Shown here piece by piece: positions 62,593 through 64,000 of a DNA stretch of 64,000 nucleotides. The notes below the pieces were generated by a model. The model ran no database searches. It was not told the origin of the DNA and saw nothing but the letters and a program-made list of their open reading frames with translations. The translations under genes and the position numbers were made by a program. Position 1 is the first letter of the stretch; each line of letters opens with the position of its first letter. This stretch comes from Actinacidiphila glaucinigra (GTDB lineage: Bacteria > Actinomycetota > Actinomycetes > Streptomycetales > Streptomycetaceae): contig NZ_FZOF01000008.1 in NCBI RefSeq assembly GCF_900188405.1, positions 62,001 to 126,000 on the forward strand, in the 5' to 3' direction.

Positions 62593-64000
62593 GTGCAGGG
62601 ACGTTTCAAGAGGGATGGCGGCGCTGCGGGCGACCCGGAGCAGCGCGGTGGGACCGAACACGGTCCCGCCCGCCGGGATGAAACCGCAGACGCCGGAACC
62701 GCGGGCGCGCAGAGCGACGTCACGCCGGGAATCGGTGTGCGCACCGGCCCGAAGCACGGCTCTCGAATAGCCATGCGCAACTGGCGCATCAGCACCCGTC
62801 TGGTGTCGCTGCTCGCGCTGCCGGTGGTCGCCGCGACCACGCTGGGTGCGCTCCGCATCCAGAGCTCGCTGGAGAACGTGCAGCAACTGGAGGCCATGAC
62901 CTCGCTGACCGACCTCACGGAGCAGGCGACCAAGCTCGCCGCCGCGCTCCAGGAGGAGCGGGACGCCGCGGCCGGGCCGCTGTCCAGCACGCCCCGGGAC
63001 GTCAACGACGACAACATCAAGGCCTCCCAGGCGAAGACCAAGCTGGCACGCACGGCCTACAACACCGCCGCGAACGAGGTCTCGCCGGACCTCACGGGCG
63101 TCAACGCCTCGCTGTCCGTGATCTCTCGTAATCTCCAAGAGCTGAACACGATCCGCGAGAACGCGTACGAGGAAGACGGCTACATCTCGCAGACCGTCAG
63201 CGACTACAACAACATCATCCAGTCGCTGATCGACCTCTCCCAGGAACTGGCCGAGGCGACCGGCAACCCGGAGATGATCGCGAGCACCCGCGCGCTGGCG
63301 GCCTTCTCGGCTGCCAAGGAGTACGACTCCATCCAGCGCGCCGTGGTCAGTGCCGCGCTCGCCGACAACCGCACGCTCAGCGCCGCCGACTTCCGTTACC
63401 TCTCGAGCGTCCACCGCTCCGAGAACACGGAGCTGAAGCAGTTCGGCCAGATCTACGGCCAGGCGAACGCCGGGGACCTGCTCAAGGGCCTCAACGGCGG
63501 CAACGACATCGTCACCAAGGTCGACCAGCAGGTCGAGCGCATCACGGCCTCCGAGTCCAGCATCCAGAACTTCAAGGACACCTCGTACCTGGACTGGGAC
63601 GACGACGCCAAGACCAAGCTCCAGGTCATGGGCCAGATCGAGCAGACCCTGCTGCAGCAGATGCAGCAGAAGGCCCTGACGCTGCGAGACGAGGCCCAGC
63701 AAGAGGCGATCCTCAGCGGTGCGCTGATCCTCCTCGTGCTCGGTATCTCGGTCGTCGGCGCCTTCGTCGTCGCCCGGTCGATGGTCCGCTCGCTGCGCCG
63801 GCTGCAGGACACCGCCCAGGAAGTCGCCCAGAAGCGACTGCCCGAGCTGGTCAAGCAGCTCTCCGAGTCCGACCCGCAGGACGTCGACACCTCGGTCGAG
63901 TCGATCGGCATCCACACCCGCGACGAAATCGGCCAGGTGGCCCGCGCGTTCGACGAGGTCCACCGCGAGGCGGTCCGTCTCGCCGCCGAGCAGGCGCTGC
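62593..64000 (+). CDS. cvnA1: Conservon sensor histidine kinase CvnA1 (3' end cut by window edge)
   Basis: About 469 codons are visible. The start is the GTG at 62593 (QGRFKRDGGAAG); an ATG at 62773 (MRNWRISTRLVSLL) begins the conserved part. A first membrane span is at about residues 69-86 (LVSLLALPVVAATTLG) and a second at about 374-395 (AILSGALILLVLGISVVGAF); between them is an external nitrate/sensor-like helical domain. After the second span is a HAMP-like region (RSMVRSLRRLQDTAQEVAQK). The ATPase domain should follow outside the window. Conservon cvnA is normally followed by roadblock, DUF742 and GTPase genes. Confidence 0.9.
   Translation, partial: MQGRFKRDGGAAGDPEQRGGTEHGPARRDETADAGTAGAQSDVTPGIGVRTGPKHGSRIAMRNWRISTRLVSLLALPVVAATTLGALRIQSSLENVQQLEAMTSLTDLTEQATKLAAALQEERDAAAGPLSSTPRDVNDDNIKASQAKTKLARTAYNTAANEVSPDLTGVNASLSVISRNLQELNTIRENAYEEDGYISQTVSDYNNIIQSLIDLSQELAEATGNPEMIASTRALAAFSAAKEYDSIQRAVVSAALADNRTLSAADFRYLSSVHRSENTELKQFGQIYGQANAGDLLKGLNGGNDIVTKVDQQVERITASESSIQNFKDTSYLDWDDDAKTKLQVMGQIEQTLLQQMQQKALTLRDEAQQEAILSGALILLVLGISVVGAFVVARSMVRSLRRLQDTAQEVAQKRLPELVKQLSESDPQDVDTSVESIGIHTRDEIGQVARAFDEVHREAVRLAAEQAL

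Overview
The window is a stretch of core chromosome from a Streptomyces species. The evidence is the very high G+C content, with third codon positions nearly all G or C, frequent GTG starts, and a gene order matching, as I remember it, the S. coelicolor region from cvnA1 and gltX through leuCD, hupS, recG, rnc, smc, ftsY, nsdA, amtB-glnK-glnD, ffh, rpsP-trmD-rplS and the four signal peptidases to dprA. Most genes are on the minus strand, so the biological reading order runs from right to left. I saw no insertion sequence, integrase, CRISPR array or rRNA.

Layout from left to right. 1-3700: a minus-strand block with dprA (cut by the window edge), comM, yraN, a DUF2469 gene and a Nudix gene. 3688-7029: four tandem type I signal peptidases (sipZ, sipY, sipX, sipW). 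7071-9656: the ribosome-assembly operon rpsP-khpA-rimM-trmD followed by rplS. 9884-15690: a SprT-like metalloprotein, an archaeal/eukaryote-like ProRS, a plus-strand methyltransferase, an FtsH paralogue and a GNAT enzyme. 15765-21790: ffh, then amtB-glnK-glnD with a GlnR-type site upstream. 22044-26878: nsdA, a small primase-polymerase-like gene, ftsY and a flavin-dependent oxidoreductase. 26898-41419: smc, acyP, a secreted CAP protein, a kinase-fold protein, mutM, rnc, rpmF, a DUF177 gene, a DivIVA-like coiled-coil protein, coaD, rsmD and recG.

41586-51796: a secreted beta-domain protein, a DAK kinase, rpmB, thiD, thiL, a stand-alone RAM-domain protein, a DUF3515 lipoprotein-like gene, ddlA, gpsA, plsC, cofC and an OB-like small protein. 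51870-57111: hupS, leuD-leuC with the divergent ndgR regulator, and a divergent DUF4188/MerR pair with striking operators. 57203-57639: five tRNA genes (three Glu-CUC, two Gln-CUG). 57728-64000: a HAD phosphatase, a RluA-type pseudouridine synthase, gltX, a FAH-family hydrolase, a 62-residue protein carrying a duplicated ANPRRT motif, and the start of a conservon sensor kinase (cvnA1).

The genes are mainly housekeeping: translation, the SRP pathway and secretion (ffh, ftsY, sipWXYZ), chromosome organisation and repair (smc, hupS, recG, mutM), nitrogen control, leucine, thiamine, CoA and phospholipid synthesis. The less ordinary material is in the regulatory DNA (several perfect palindromes acting as operators or bidirectional terminators), the FtsH paralogue with an altered pore loop, the type-3 ProRS, and the small repeat-bearing protein next to the conservon.
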